This document shows, piece by piece, positions 24,956-32,594 of a stretch of DNA of 33,322 nt. Within the stretch, counting starts at the first letter, position 1; every line of letters starts with the position of its first letter. The stretch is from Bacteroidaceae bacterium (lineage in GTDB: Bacteria > Bacteroidota > Bacteroidia > Bacteroidales > Bacteroidaceae), in NCBI GenBank assembly GCA_024401215.1, contig JAKSLL010000038.1:1-33322 (forward strand), given 5' to 3'. The translations under genes and the position numbers were made by a program. Below the pieces are notes generated by a model. It did not search any database. It was not told where the DNA came from and saw only the letters and a program-made list of their open reading frames with translations.

Positions 24956-25711
24956 ATGAGATACGTACATAACCAAACAGTAAAGGGTGCGAGTCATGCT
25001 GACGCAGGAAAGGAGTGTCAGGATGCCTCGCTATCCTGGACAGACGATGAACTGGCTATCATCGTTGTAAGCGATGGTCATAGCGGAGAAAAGCATAACA
25101 ACAGTGCTATCGGTGCTGCGCTTGCTTGCCAGATAACGCAAAACCATCTTCGTGAATTTAGCCTTAATGTTGATGATGAGTGGCTAAGCCACAAACCTGA
25201 AGATATCGTCAAACAGCTTTCAGCAAGTATATTAGCAGAATGGACTCGTGAGATAGCCGAACTTGAAGAGGGCGCAGATGTCATGTCCTATGGCTGTACC
25301 CTCATTGCTTATGTCCAAACAAGACATTTCTGGTTAGCATTGCAGATTGGCGATGGCAGATGTGTTATGCATAACAAGGCAGACGTGTGGATTCAACCCA
25401 TTCCATGGGATGATCGATGTTTTCTCAATATGACCACCTCACTTTGTGATGAGAATGCAGCTAATGAGTTTCGTTTTGCATACGGAGATGTAGAATCGAT
25501 TCCGAAAGCTGTGTTCCTTTGTTCGGATGGTATAGATGGCACATTTGGTTCCGGAGAATTGCTTTATGGATTTTATGGCAACATCATAAAGTCTATAAAT
25601 GATGATGGTATAGAGAATGTGGTTTCGCAACTTCCGGAGGTGCTGTCTCATTACAGTAGAACTGTCAGTAAAGATGACATGAGCATAGCTTTTGTCTTGA
25701 ACGATACATAA
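24956..25711 (+). CDS. PP2C-type Ser/Thr phosphatase
   Basis: ATG 24956 (251 aa) is preferred over the TTG overlapping the vWA stop. PP2C motifs are visible in order: VVSDGHSG (metal-binding Asp), SYGCTLIAYV, LQIGDGRCVM, FLCSDGIDGTFG, and SKDDMSIAFVL (C-terminal metal Asp). All key acidic residues are present, so it should be active. It would reverse phosphorylation by the kinase encoded two genes upstream. The gene ends just before operator-promoter E. Confidence 0.9.
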   Translation: MRYVHNQTVKGASHADAGKECQDASLSWTDDELAIIVVSDGHSGEKHNNSAIGAALACQITQNHLREFSLNVDDEWLSHKPEDIVKQLSASILAEWTREIAELEEGADVMSYGCTLIAYVQTRHFWLALQIGDGRCVMHNKADVWIQPIPWDDRCFLNMTTSLCDENAANEFRFAYGDVESIPKAVFLCSDGIDGTFGSGELLYGFYGNIIKSINDDGIENVVSQLPEVLSHYSRTVSKDDMSIAFVLNDT

Positions 25712-25714
25712 TAC

Positions 25715-25846
25715 CTTTTGAGTTTATTGAAAGCATAAAGTTCTGAAATAGTTGATGTTATCAAAATGTCAACTAATTATAGGACTATGCTTTCAATGAG
25801 CTTGAAAACAAAAAAGTGGTTTTGCTATTATTTCTTCATACCTTTG
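25715..25846 (+). promoter_or_regulatory. Island operator-promoter E (AAA+ ATPase)
   Basis: Distal dyad CTTTTGA-GTTTA-TTGAAAG at 25715-25733, followed by CATAAA. Proximal dyad CTTTCAA-TGAGC-TTGAAAA at 25790-25808. Right arms start at 25727 and 25802 (75 bp apart). The -7 box TACCTTTG at 25839-25846 is 37 bp after the proximal arm, with a -33-like TTTG at 25821-25824. Confidence 0.75.
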
Positions 25847-25880
25847 CATCAGAATTAAAAAATATATAAAATTTTAAGAT

Positions 25881-27572
25881 ATGAAGAAGAAGACATCAAA
25901 TTCAGTAAACAACAACTCAAAGACTTTAGTAGCTTCATTTGTTAACATCTTCAACAAACTCGAGTCCTGTGCGCTTAATGAAGAAGTGCTTGACAGCGTG
26001 AAGGAGGATGTGAAGTTTCTGAGCGAGCGTTTGGGACTGAACACTATTCAGTGCGTGATGGTTGCCGTGCTTCTTGACGACGAAGACGGTTGCTTGTTCA
26101 ATGATTTTGCTAAGCATCTTGGAATCAATAATATCCAGATGCAGCTCTACAAGAGTGATATGAACGATCTTGTGGAGCGTGACCTCGTATATTGCAATAC
26201 GCAAACCATACGTGGCGTCAACAAGAGTGTCTACATGCTCGACGATGATTTCAAGGCTGTTATTGGCAACAACGAGACCTTTGATATCCTTTCAGTAAGT
26301 GAGTGGTCATTGGTTGACCTCATGTCGCATACATCACACATAATAGACGCTAAGCGTAACCGGAATGTCACTTATGATGCAATGAGAAACAAAATCATGG
26401 GATTCATAAAGAATACACAGCATCTTACTCTCTCTGCCGAAATCAAGAAGCTCAATCTCGAGTTTCCTGAACTCCTTACTGTGCTTATTGCTTGTAAGTG
26501 CATTGTGTTGGATAGCGAATACAATATTGGTCATGGTGATTACAACAGGGCCTATGAGACACTTGCTGTGGAGCGCAAGGTATTCAATGGAATCAAGGAT
26601 CGTAAGAACAATCTTTCTCGCAAGGAACTTATGGAAAATGACAATAGTGATGGCTTTGCAAGCCCTTATGTCTTTAAGCTTACAGACAAGGCCATCAGCA
26701 TCTTACTTCCAGAATACGCAAATATGGAGGATGCCGATTCTACGCTCTCTCGCAACGGTCTTGTTGAACCTGAGACGGTTAAAGAGAAGTATCTGTTCTA
26801 CAACACCCAGGAGCAGCATCAGATTGACACCTTGTGCAACCTGCTTGACGAGGCACGCTTCAGTGAGGTGCAGAAGCGACTCGCTGAAACAGGTATGCGT
26901 ACTGGTTTTGCGTGCTTGCTGTATGGTGGTCCTGGAACAGGTAAGACAGAAAGTGTCTATCAGTTGGCTCGCCGTACTGGTCGTGCAATCATGCCGGTGA
27001 ATATTTCCGAGATTCGCGACAAGTTCGTAGGTGAAACGGAGAAGCGCATCAAGCACGTATTTGATAAGTATCGCGCCTATGTGCAGGAGAGTCGTGAAAA
27101 GAACATCCTCTGTCCAATTCTTTTTTTCAATGAGGCAGATGCCATTATCAACAAGCGTTCGGAGAATGTTGAGCGTAGTATTGACAAGATGGAGAACGCC
27201 ACGCAGAATATCATCCTTCAGGAGATGGAGAATCTCGAAGGCATCCTCATTGCTACAACCAACCTCACCTCCAATCTAGACTCTGCCTTTGAGCGTCGCT
27301 TCATCTATAAGATTGAATTGAGCAAACCATCAAAGGAGGTGAAGAGCCTTATCTGGCAGTCAATGATGCCTGAGCTTTGCGAGTATGATGCGGATGAGCT
27401 TGCCAAGTCGTACGATTTCAGTGGTGGTCAGATTGAGAATGTTGTCCGTAAGCAGACCATCAATTGGGTGCTTTATGGCAAGAACGCAACTCTCGAAGAA
27501 CTGCGCACCATTTGCAACGAAGAGAGTATCTCCAACAACAAAACTCGTTCACGCATAGGTTTCTATGCGTGA
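25881..27572 (+). CDS. AAA+ ATPase with N-terminal extension
   Basis: The 563-aa protein has about 330 N-terminal residues of unknown fold, with helical segments that could form winged-helix modules, then an AAA+ core. Walker A GGPGTGKT is at 349-356, Walker B is ILFFNEAD with N417 where Asp is usual and E418 kept, sensor 1 is IATTNLT (N461), and Arg-finger candidates lie in AFERRF (R472/R473). An FtsH/Vps4-like layout is likely, without a protease domain. Asn in the Walker B is also found in some related bacterial AAA+ proteins (recollection), so it may be a family trait rather than a defect. It has its own operator-promoter but belongs to the same regulon. Likely role: ATP-driven remodelling of a partner. 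Confidence 0.85.
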   Translation: MKKKTSNSVNNNSKTLVASFVNIFNKLESCALNEEVLDSVKEDVKFLSERLGLNTIQCVMVAVLLDDEDGCLFNDFAKHLGINNIQMQLYKSDMNDLVERDLVYCNTQTIRGVNKSVYMLDDDFKAVIGNNETFDILSVSEWSLVDLMSHTSHIIDAKRNRNVTYDAMRNKIMGFIKNTQHLTLSAEIKKLNLEFPELLTVLIACKCIVLDSEYNIGHGDYNRAYETLAVERKVFNGIKDRKNNLSRKELMENDNSDGFASPYVFKLTDKAISILLPEYANMEDADSTLSRNGLVEPETVKEKYLFYNTQEQHQIDTLCNLLDEARFSEVQKRLAETGMRTGFACLLYGGPGTGKTESVYQLARRTGRAIMPVNISEIRDKFVGETEKRIKHVFDKYRAYVQESREKNILCPILFFNEADAIINKRSENVERSIDKMENATQNIILQEMENLEGILIATTNLTSNLDSAFERRFIYKIELSKPSKEVKSLIWQSMMPELCEYDADELAKSYDFSGGQIENVVRKQTINWVLYGKNATLEELRTICNEESISNNKTRSRIGFYA

Positions 27573-27616
27573 TACGGGTGTCTAATCTTTACACCTTATT
27601 TAATATATATACGCTT

Positions 27617-27814
27617 ATGAAAACTTTCATCGCATCAATAATGCTATTGCTCACTATCGCCCTTATATGCTTACCAATCAGTGTTGTATGGTTCGCTTTT
27701 GTCTGCAACTATTCCGCAATCATCCGCACAATCATCTTCCTTGCAGGTTTGATTTTGTGCCGACTGGTAAAGCCGCTTTCCATTATCACAGGCAAAGACC
27801 TGAAGTACATTTAA
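27617..27814 (+). CDS. Small membrane protein (65 aa)
   Basis: ATG 27617 opens a 65-codon frame with two hydrophobic spans: IASIMLLLTIALICLPISVV near the start, and AIIRTIIFLAGLILCRLV in the middle, then a basic tail (KPLSIITGKDLKYI). No family recognised. It follows the AAA+ gene by about 45 nt without a clear promoter of its own, so it may be part of the same transcript. A 5-bp hairpin GGTGT/ACACC lies between them. Confidence 0.55.
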   Translation: MKTFIASIMLLLTIALICLPISVVWFAFVCNYSAIIRTIIFLAGLILCRLVKPLSIITGKDLKYI

Positions 27815-27825
27815 TCTTCCACAAC

Positions 27826-28179
27826 ATGATTACATTGAAATCAACTTCCTGCCGATTACTCGACAACAATAACCGAGGAGTTTCATTCTACAAAGTCATT
27901 ACAAAGGTTACAGATGGTGTTACCACCGCAACCTTCCAACGTTATCGTCTTATACCTTCATGGAACGAAATGAGTGACCGAAAACGTCGTGAGTATTTCC
28001 GTGAAGAGGTTAACGTCGAACTTTTTGAAGTATTGAACAACTACGAATCCATTCAAGATAACTGGGAGCAGATAAAGAAGGATCTCAACGAAAGCATACA
28101 GCGAAGTCACAAAAACTTTGAAGCTTATCACAAGTGTATCAATTCCATCCACGGCTTCTGGGAACTCTATAACTTTTAA
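27826..28179 (+). CDS. Hypothetical protein (117 aa)
   Basis: Soluble protein starting at ATG 27826, 11 nt after the membrane mini-protein. It has an N-terminal beta-like part (GVSFYKVITKVTDGVTTATF) and a charged helical C-terminal half (DRKRREYFREEVNVELFEVL; DLNESIQRSHKNFEAYHKCI). No family recognised. It is probably the last gene of the plus-strand unit before the truncated XRE gene. Confidence 0.55.
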   Translation: MITLKSTSCRLLDNNNRGVSFYKVITKVTDGVTTATFQRYRLIPSWNEMSDRKRREYFREEVNVELFEVLNNYESIQDNWEQIKKDLNESIQRSHKNFEAYHKCINSIHGFWELYNF

Positions 28180-28229
28180 AATCTTATGATGCTCTCAGCA
28201 ACTTGTAAAATTATCATTAGAAACATATT

Positions 28230-28405
28230 ATGAGCGAAAACAGATCAAGCATATATCACATTGGCAACGCCATCTACACAGAATTTATTAAGTCTGGGCT
28301 TTCATCTGGTCAGTTGGCAGAAGAGTTGGACTGTACCAAAAATGAGGTTTACAACATGTTCAAATCATCAACAACAGATGTTAATCAATTGGTTAAAGTG
28401 AAAGT
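28230..28405 (+). pseudogene. Truncated XRE-type HTH regulator
   Basis: The frame from ATG 28230 reads IYHIGNAIYTEFIKSGLSS then GQLAEELDCTKNEVYNMFKS, a helix-turn-helix of the small XRE type, up to VNQLVKV. Intact relatives continue with a hydrophobic SxxLxxDFFxxLS-like end. Here the frame runs instead into non-homologous sequence, the repeat/hairpin at 28428, and then the antisense strand of the TlpA-like gene, so the C-terminus is lost. The breakpoint is somewhere in 28400-28430; the end given is approximate. Confidence 0.6.
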
Positions 28406-28427
28406 TGAATGGACTTTCAAGATAAAG

Positions 28428-28464
28428 AGAGGGTGTGTCAACATAATAAAAGAGGGTGTGTCAA
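28428..28464. repeat. 14-nt direct repeat at a rearrangement scar
   Basis: AGAGGGTGTGTCAA occurs at 28428-28441 and again at 28451-28464 (23-bp period), directly after the breakpoint in the XRE gene. The second copy is also the left arm of the hairpin at 28451-28483. This could be an insertion-sequence end or a duplicated terminator arm; no transposase is nearby. Confidence 0.5.
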
Positions 28465-28483
28465 AAGTAATGACACATCCTCT
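28451..28483 (-). terminator. Intrinsic terminator of the TlpA-like gene
   Basis: A 13-bp stem (28451-28463 with 28471-28483, one G-T mismatch that can wobble) with a 7-nt loop. Read on the minus strand it lies 37 nt after the TlpA-like stop and ends in TTTTATTAT, as expected for termination. Confidence 0.7.
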
Positions 28484-28520
28484 TTATGAAAAATCACAAT
28501 GTCTCTGCGATAAACTTCGA

Positions 28521-30893
28521 CTATTTTCCAAGTATCAGCTTTACCAAGCCTTCCAGCGAGTCAAGGTCGCGGGCATCAACTTTTATGTCGAGGATGTTGC
28601 CTTGTGGATCGACAATCTTATATGTTGGGAATGCTGTCACCTGCAGATAACGCTCAATGGCACTCTGCTGCGGAATTTCCAGATTGAAGTGTGTCACATT
28701 ATCGCCAGTCACGTTGTATTCCTTAATCACATTCTCCCATTCGTCCATAGGACTGTTGTTTGCCAGATACACGAACTGCATGTCATACTTTGCAAGACGT
28801 GCATATTCCTCCTCGGAATGCGAGAGAGCCTCTTTGCATGGACCGCACCAAGTGCCCCACACATCTATCAGCACAATCTTTCCCCTATATGGTTCGAGCA
28901 GCTTCTTCAGTATCTCTTCGCCCTCTCTTATGCCCTGAAGATCCTTGCCGGTGTTCAGTTTGAGCTTGTTAAACTGGCGGTTGGAGAGAGCCTGGTAGTA
29001 TTCGTTCTTCCTCTCAAGGTCAGCAAACACCTCAGGACTGTCTATCCACACCTTCAGGCTATCCATGGCAGTGGCAGTTAAAGGCTTGCGATTGTGGTCC
29101 AGTTCATCGTATGCCAGCTTTGTCATCCATATACCTTTGACGAGTTTGTCTGCGCCGATAGAGTCGAGAGCGCTCAAATGATTCTGCCATCTTGACAACA
29201 GAAGGTTATTGGTTGCCACATCCCTTGCACGAGGAGTGTTGAAGATTCGCTCCACCTGCTCAATGAGATCCTTATTTGCAGCATTGAATTCGTTGGCTAT
29301 CTGCTGCTTTCCTTCTACGTCAGGAATTGCATCTATCTCTTTAACAATCTTGTCCACACGAACGTTGTATTCTTTCAGCATATCCCGTTCTTTTGCGTCT
29401 GACGTAATCTCATCGATGTGGTCAGATATGTTGAACGAGTAAGTGTTCTGGACATTGCGTATTGCGTCACCAAGATAGTCGGTCCAGAAAGGTCTCACGT
29501 CCCTATAAAGGGTGTAAGGCTTTGGCAACTTCAGCCAGAAATTCTCGTATGCATACTTTTTTGCATTCTCAGGGAAATAGAAATCTTTCGTAAGGAAACG
29601 TACCTGTCCGAAATCACGAGCCTGCTGCCATGTGGTGCTTTCTTTGCTATATAGATTGAAGCGCGTGGAGAGGGTAGGGTGCTGTCGGCATAGTTCATCT
29701 ACTTGTGCGTGCTGCGTCTTTATAAAACTATCTACCGAAGCAATGTATTTGTCGAAGTCGCCACCATCTTCCTCCATGCGTATGCTCTTCCAGTTGAGAG
29801 GGTGACGGAACAGTTCGTTCTGCAGACGGACATCCTCGCCCATCCACATGCGTCGCCCTTCCTTGAAGTCATAGAGCAGGAAGTATGTCTTGCCAGGCTC
29901 AAGCATGGTGCGCATGAAGCATCGTTTCCAGTCGCAGAAGAACTCAGAACTGTTCATGAGCGGTATCTTGATGCTGAATCTTCCCAACGAATCCAGCTCC
30001 GCATTGAAGTAAACCTGTTTGTCTTGGAAGAAATCTTCGTTGATGAAGTCGAAAGTATTAATGCTGCGATAATGTTCAGGCATATCCTTTATCCATCCTA
30101 TCACGGTAGCTGTGTCAGTCTTATAGTTTGTGTCCACGAAGTCGGTGCGGGTGTCCTTTGAAGGATAGTAAGGCATGAAGCGCTCCGTTATCATCGAATA
30201 TACAGCCTTATTGCCGTCAATAGTGATGGTGCGCTTACCCTTCTTGTCCTTTCCCACCATCACGTTCACGGTCTTACCATCGCTCTCAAGAACAATCTGT
30301 GCCTCGCCGTTGGTTGAGTTTGCCTCTGCTTTCATGTTCCATATCTTGCAGTCGTAGATGGCATAGTTGCCAATGAAGGCAATCTCCCAATCGCCAGTCT
30401 TCTCGTTTCTCCAATATGATGGGAACAGCATCTTGTGGCGCTCCTCCACAGGTCGTATGCCCTTTATCTGGAAGGCACGCTCTCCGTCGCCCTCAATGAA
30501 GTCAAACACCTTGGTGGCAAGAGGTAAAGGCTTGAAGTGGAACACTATGTCCAGTTTGCAGTCAGCCTCTGTCTGGCGGAACTTATCAAACTCAATGCCA
30601 TCTGCCGACACCACAGGATACCTCACACCATCGGCAAGAAGATAAGTATCTTTTGTGAACATAAAACAAGGGTCAGTATAATCGGAACGAAGCTGCACCC
30701 TTACAGCCATCGTTGTCTCATCCTTCTTCAGTTCCACACGGGTTACATCAATGACGGTGTTGAAGAATCCGTCGCCATAACTCGTGCCAAACTCTGTCGT
30801 AGGATTATCCCATACTGCTGGTTTCTGTGCCCATGATGTGGTAAAGCATAGCAACATCACAAACAGCGTAATAAAAAACTTTTTCTTTCTCAT
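28521..30893 (-). CDS. TlpA-like thioredoxin-fold protein (790 aa, exported)
   Basis: The signal peptide MRKKKFFITLFVMLLCFTTSWA ends at a likely signal-peptidase I site before Gln. The first 640 residues are a large uncharacterised extracytoplasmic region with beta-rich and helical parts. The C-terminal 140 residues are a TlpA/ResA thioredoxin domain: IVLIDVWGTWCGPCKEALSH with W682-C683-G-P-C686, then the cis-Pro VTAFPTYKIVDPQGN. Similar large TlpA proteins are common in Prevotella and Bacteroides and are thought to act in periplasmic thiol redox, perhaps in cytochrome or envelope maturation. It is divergent from the island and looks chromosomal. Confidence 0.88.
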   Translation of the reverse strand: MRKKKFFITLFVMLLCFTTSWAQKPAVWDNPTTEFGTSYGDGFFNTVIDVTRVELKKDETTMAVRVQLRSDYTDPCFMFTKDTYLLADGVRYPVVSADGIEFDKFRQTEADCKLDIVFHFKPLPLATKVFDFIEGDGERAFQIKGIRPVEERHKMLFPSYWRNEKTGDWEIAFIGNYAIYDCKIWNMKAEANSTNGEAQIVLESDGKTVNVMVGKDKKGKRTITIDGNKAVYSMITERFMPYYPSKDTRTDFVDTNYKTDTATVIGWIKDMPEHYRSINTFDFINEDFFQDKQVYFNAELDSLGRFSIKIPLMNSSEFFCDWKRCFMRTMLEPGKTYFLLYDFKEGRRMWMGEDVRLQNELFRHPLNWKSIRMEEDGGDFDKYIASVDSFIKTQHAQVDELCRQHPTLSTRFNLYSKESTTWQQARDFGQVRFLTKDFYFPENAKKYAYENFWLKLPKPYTLYRDVRPFWTDYLGDAIRNVQNTYSFNISDHIDEITSDAKERDMLKEYNVRVDKIVKEIDAIPDVEGKQQIANEFNAANKDLIEQVERIFNTPRARDVATNNLLLSRWQNHLSALDSIGADKLVKGIWMTKLAYDELDHNRKPLTATAMDSLKVWIDSPEVFADLERKNEYYQALSNRQFNKLKLNTGKDLQGIREGEEILKKLLEPYRGKIVLIDVWGTWCGPCKEALSHSEEEYARLAKYDMQFVYLANNSPMDEWENVIKEYNVTGDNVTHFNLEIPQQSAIERYLQVTAFPTYKIVDPQGNILDIKVDARDLDSLEGLVKLILGK

Positions 30894-31250
30894 TTTGATT
30901 AGCGATATTAAGATGATTTTTGTAAAAAATAAGAAGGTTGTCGAGAGTGGCGCGTTCTTGGATTCGATATCGACGACAAATTTACCAATTATATCCTAAT
31001 TTTCGGCTACTCCAACCCTCTTTTCCGTTGAATTATGTTAAATTTGTCATTCTTTCAGTACATTATATCCCCGAAATGACCATTGTTTGCCGAAAAATGA
31101 CTATTTTTGCAACCAAAGGCTGCGTCTCTCTGCTGCACTCGGCATAGCTCAAGCTTTGTGCTTGTTTGCAAGAGATTTCATGCTTAGGCAAGCGTCTCCT
31201 TGTCGCCGAGCGGGCGCTATTAGGGCTCTAACATTGACAAAACTAATATA
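30894..31250. other. 357-bp intergenic region with divergent promoters and GC-rich leader
   Basis: On the minus strand, TAAATTTG (30984-30977) is a candidate -7 for the TlpA-like gene, without a clear -33. On the plus strand, TATTTTTG at 31102-31109 is a candidate -7 for the DUF3791 operon, leaving a leader of about 135 nt. This leader is unusually GC-rich and structured, with CAAGC-TTTGT-GCTTG at 31150-31164 and other GC-rich short pairs. No protein is evident. Confidence 0.4.
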
Positions 31251-31484
31251 ATGAAACAAATGTCAAGAGAAGAACATAATATGGTTGGCTATGTAGTGGC
31301 TCTCGTCAGCGAGTTTGCCGCTAGGTATGGCATTATGCCACGCCAGGCATACGCATACCTCAGCAGGTTCAAAGGCCTTGACCATCTGTACAATCACTAT
31401 AAAATCCTGCATACATACTCATTTGAAGATACAGTTGATGTGGTATCAGAGGTATGCAGACATAATGGAGGGAAGTTGCAATGA
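31251..31484 (+). CDS. DUF3791 protein (antitoxin-like partner)
   Basis: The 77-aa protein has the DUF3791 pattern: an N-terminal helix MVGYVVALVSEFAARYGIMP, then RQAYAYLSRFKGLDHLYNHY, and HTYSFEDTVDVVSEVCRHNG. Members are encoded beside DUF3990 proteins in Bacteroidetes and Firmicutes, in an arrangement that looks like a two-gene toxin-antitoxin-like module (inference). The stop overlaps the DUF3990 start (ATGA). Confidence 0.75.
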   Translation: MKQMSREEHNMVGYVVALVSEFAARYGIMPRQAYAYLSRFKGLDHLYNHYKILHTYSFEDTVDVVSEVCRHNGGKLQ

Positions 31485-31630
31485 AACTGTATCACGGTTC
31501 AAATATGAGGGTCACAGAACCCGACCTCAAGCGCTCAAAGCCTTTCAAGGACTTTGGACAGGGTTTCTATCTGTCGGCAGAAGAACAGCAGGCAAAAGAC
31601 CAGGCTCTCAAAACTCTCAAAGCCTTATGA
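31481..31630 (+). pseudogene. DUF3990 protein with its middle deleted
   Basis: The 49-aa frame begins MKLYHGSNMRVTEPDLKRSK then PFKDFGQGFYLSAEEQQAKD, the DUF3990 N-terminus, a predicted ADP-ribosyltransferase-like fold. It then ends QALKTLKAL, which resembles the usual C-terminal end of DUF3990. Full-length members are about 150-170 aa, so roughly 100 internal residues appear lost while both ends and the ATGA couplings to the flanking genes are kept. Loss of catalytic function is expected. Confidence 0.6.
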
Positions 31631-31860
31631 CAAGATTGAACGAACAGCAGATACAGACGATGAAGGAGGAGTTGTCAGTAGAACTCGCAGACTGGCTGAT
31701 GGAAACGTATGGTTATACTCCCCGTGAGGCACTCGACATACTCTACACCTCCGAAACCTTCGACCGTCTGCAAGACACCAACACCAACTTCTATTTTCAG
31801 AGCGTTGGCTACGTTGCTTCATTCTTGAAGAATGAGGTGGAAAACGCTGTGTTCAAATAA
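31627..31860 (+). CDS. DUF3791-like small protein downstream of DUF3990
   Basis: The 77-aa protein starts at ATG 31627, overlapping the DUF3990 stop (ATGA). It has an N-terminal helix (EQQIQTMKEELSVELADWLM), then TYGYTPREALDILYTSETFD and RLQDTNTNFYFQSVGYVASF, a layout like DUF3791 (compare YGIMPRQAYAYLS). It is the third gene of the same coupled operon. It may be a second partner of DUF3990 (inference). Confidence 0.6.
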   Translation: MTRLNEQQIQTMKEELSVELADWLMETYGYTPREALDILYTSETFDRLQDTNTNFYFQSVGYVASFLKNEVENAVFK

Positions 31861-32300
31861 ATGATACAAATTGTTAGAAATTACATAAAGTCAAACAATA
31901 CTTCCATTTATTGCTATTACTTGTGATAGAAAAAGTTAATATTTATAAGTAAATAATAATAAAATTCAGAATATGGTCACAAGAGAACAAATACTTGAAA
32001 CTTAAAGGAAGTGTGAGGAAATATAAGAAAATAGTAAAAATAGGTAAAGATAATAAAAATAATACAAGTTTCTTTCTGTTATCAATCGTGTAGTTAGAAA
32101 TGTAATACGCAATTATCCATCAACGGTTTGGGTTTCTCCATCATTTCTTTCAATAATTTCACCATTGTTGACAAAGTTATACAAGAAAGTATTAGAAATG
32201 TTATTTGCGAGATGGATTAGTCACGTTGATACTTGTTTTCATAATAACGAACAGATGCAGTTCAAAATCAACACTTGAACTGCATCTGCTATATTGTTTG
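31861..32300. other. AT-rich gene-poor region with relics
   Basis: A strongly AT-rich stretch. A tiny frame MVTREQILET opens at 31972 and stops at once, and translations around 32085-32210 (RVVRNVIRNYPSTVW) look like decayed protein without continuity. I see no supported gene here. Confidence 0.4.
32252..32288. repeat. Perfect 14-bp inverted repeat
   Basis: CAGATGCAGTTCAA at 32252-32265 and its exact reverse complement at 32275-32288, with a 9-nt loop. It follows the stop of the minus-strand ATPase remnant by 13 nt, so it is probably the old terminator of that gene. The downstream T-run on the minus strand is weak. Confidence 0.7.
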
Positions 32301-32494
32301 TTATTGTTGAATCAACCATTTCCAGCATGGTATAACCTCAATCACTCCATATTCATCTTCAATGGTCTTTTCTTCATCGTAGGTGATGATTACTCTTCGC
32401 TTGCAAGCCAAGGCTTTTGGCAACTTATGCAGAGCTTCCACCTCACGTTTCTCTGTCGCATCAGCTCCCTCTTGAGTAGAGCTTTGTTAATCAT
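32301..32494 (-). pseudogene. Remnant of an AAA-ATPase/DUF4143-type protein
   Basis: On the minus strand an ATG at 32494-32492 begins MINKALLKREL, typical of the N-terminus of these ATPases. Shifted frame then reads KREVEALHKLPKALACKRR then VIITYDEEKTIEDEYGVIEV and IPCWKWLIQQ, the typical C-terminal end, to the stop at 32303-32301. The roughly 300 middle residues, including Walker motifs, are missing, and the two ends are out of frame. The gene is dead, but its promoter at 32534 and terminator hairpin at 32288 remain. Confidence 0.7.
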
Positions 32495-32526
32495 ATAATA
32501 TTAAAATGGCATTTTATATTTTACGG

Positions 32527-32534
32527 CAAAAGTA
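32527..32534 (-). promoter_or_regulatory. Promoter -7 box of the ATPase remnant
   Basis: TACTTTTG on the minus strand (CAAAAGTA on plus at 32527-32534), with a -33-like CTTG about 20 nt upstream (plus CAAG at 32555-32558). It lies 32 nt before the remnant start codon at 32494. Confidence 0.55.
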
Positions 32535-32594
32535 TAAAATTCTATTTTAATAAGCAAGGTTTTCCTCTACTTTTAAGTGTTTTTTTCAAACAAG

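Noticed and set aside
28406-29081. Plus-strand continuation of the 28230 frame
   Set aside because: It runs antisense through the TlpA-like gene, whose minus-strand frame has a signal peptide and WCGPC motif.
32205-32498. Plus-strand ORF of 97 codons
   Set aside because: It is antisense to the recognisable ATPase remnant and lacks any domain-like content.
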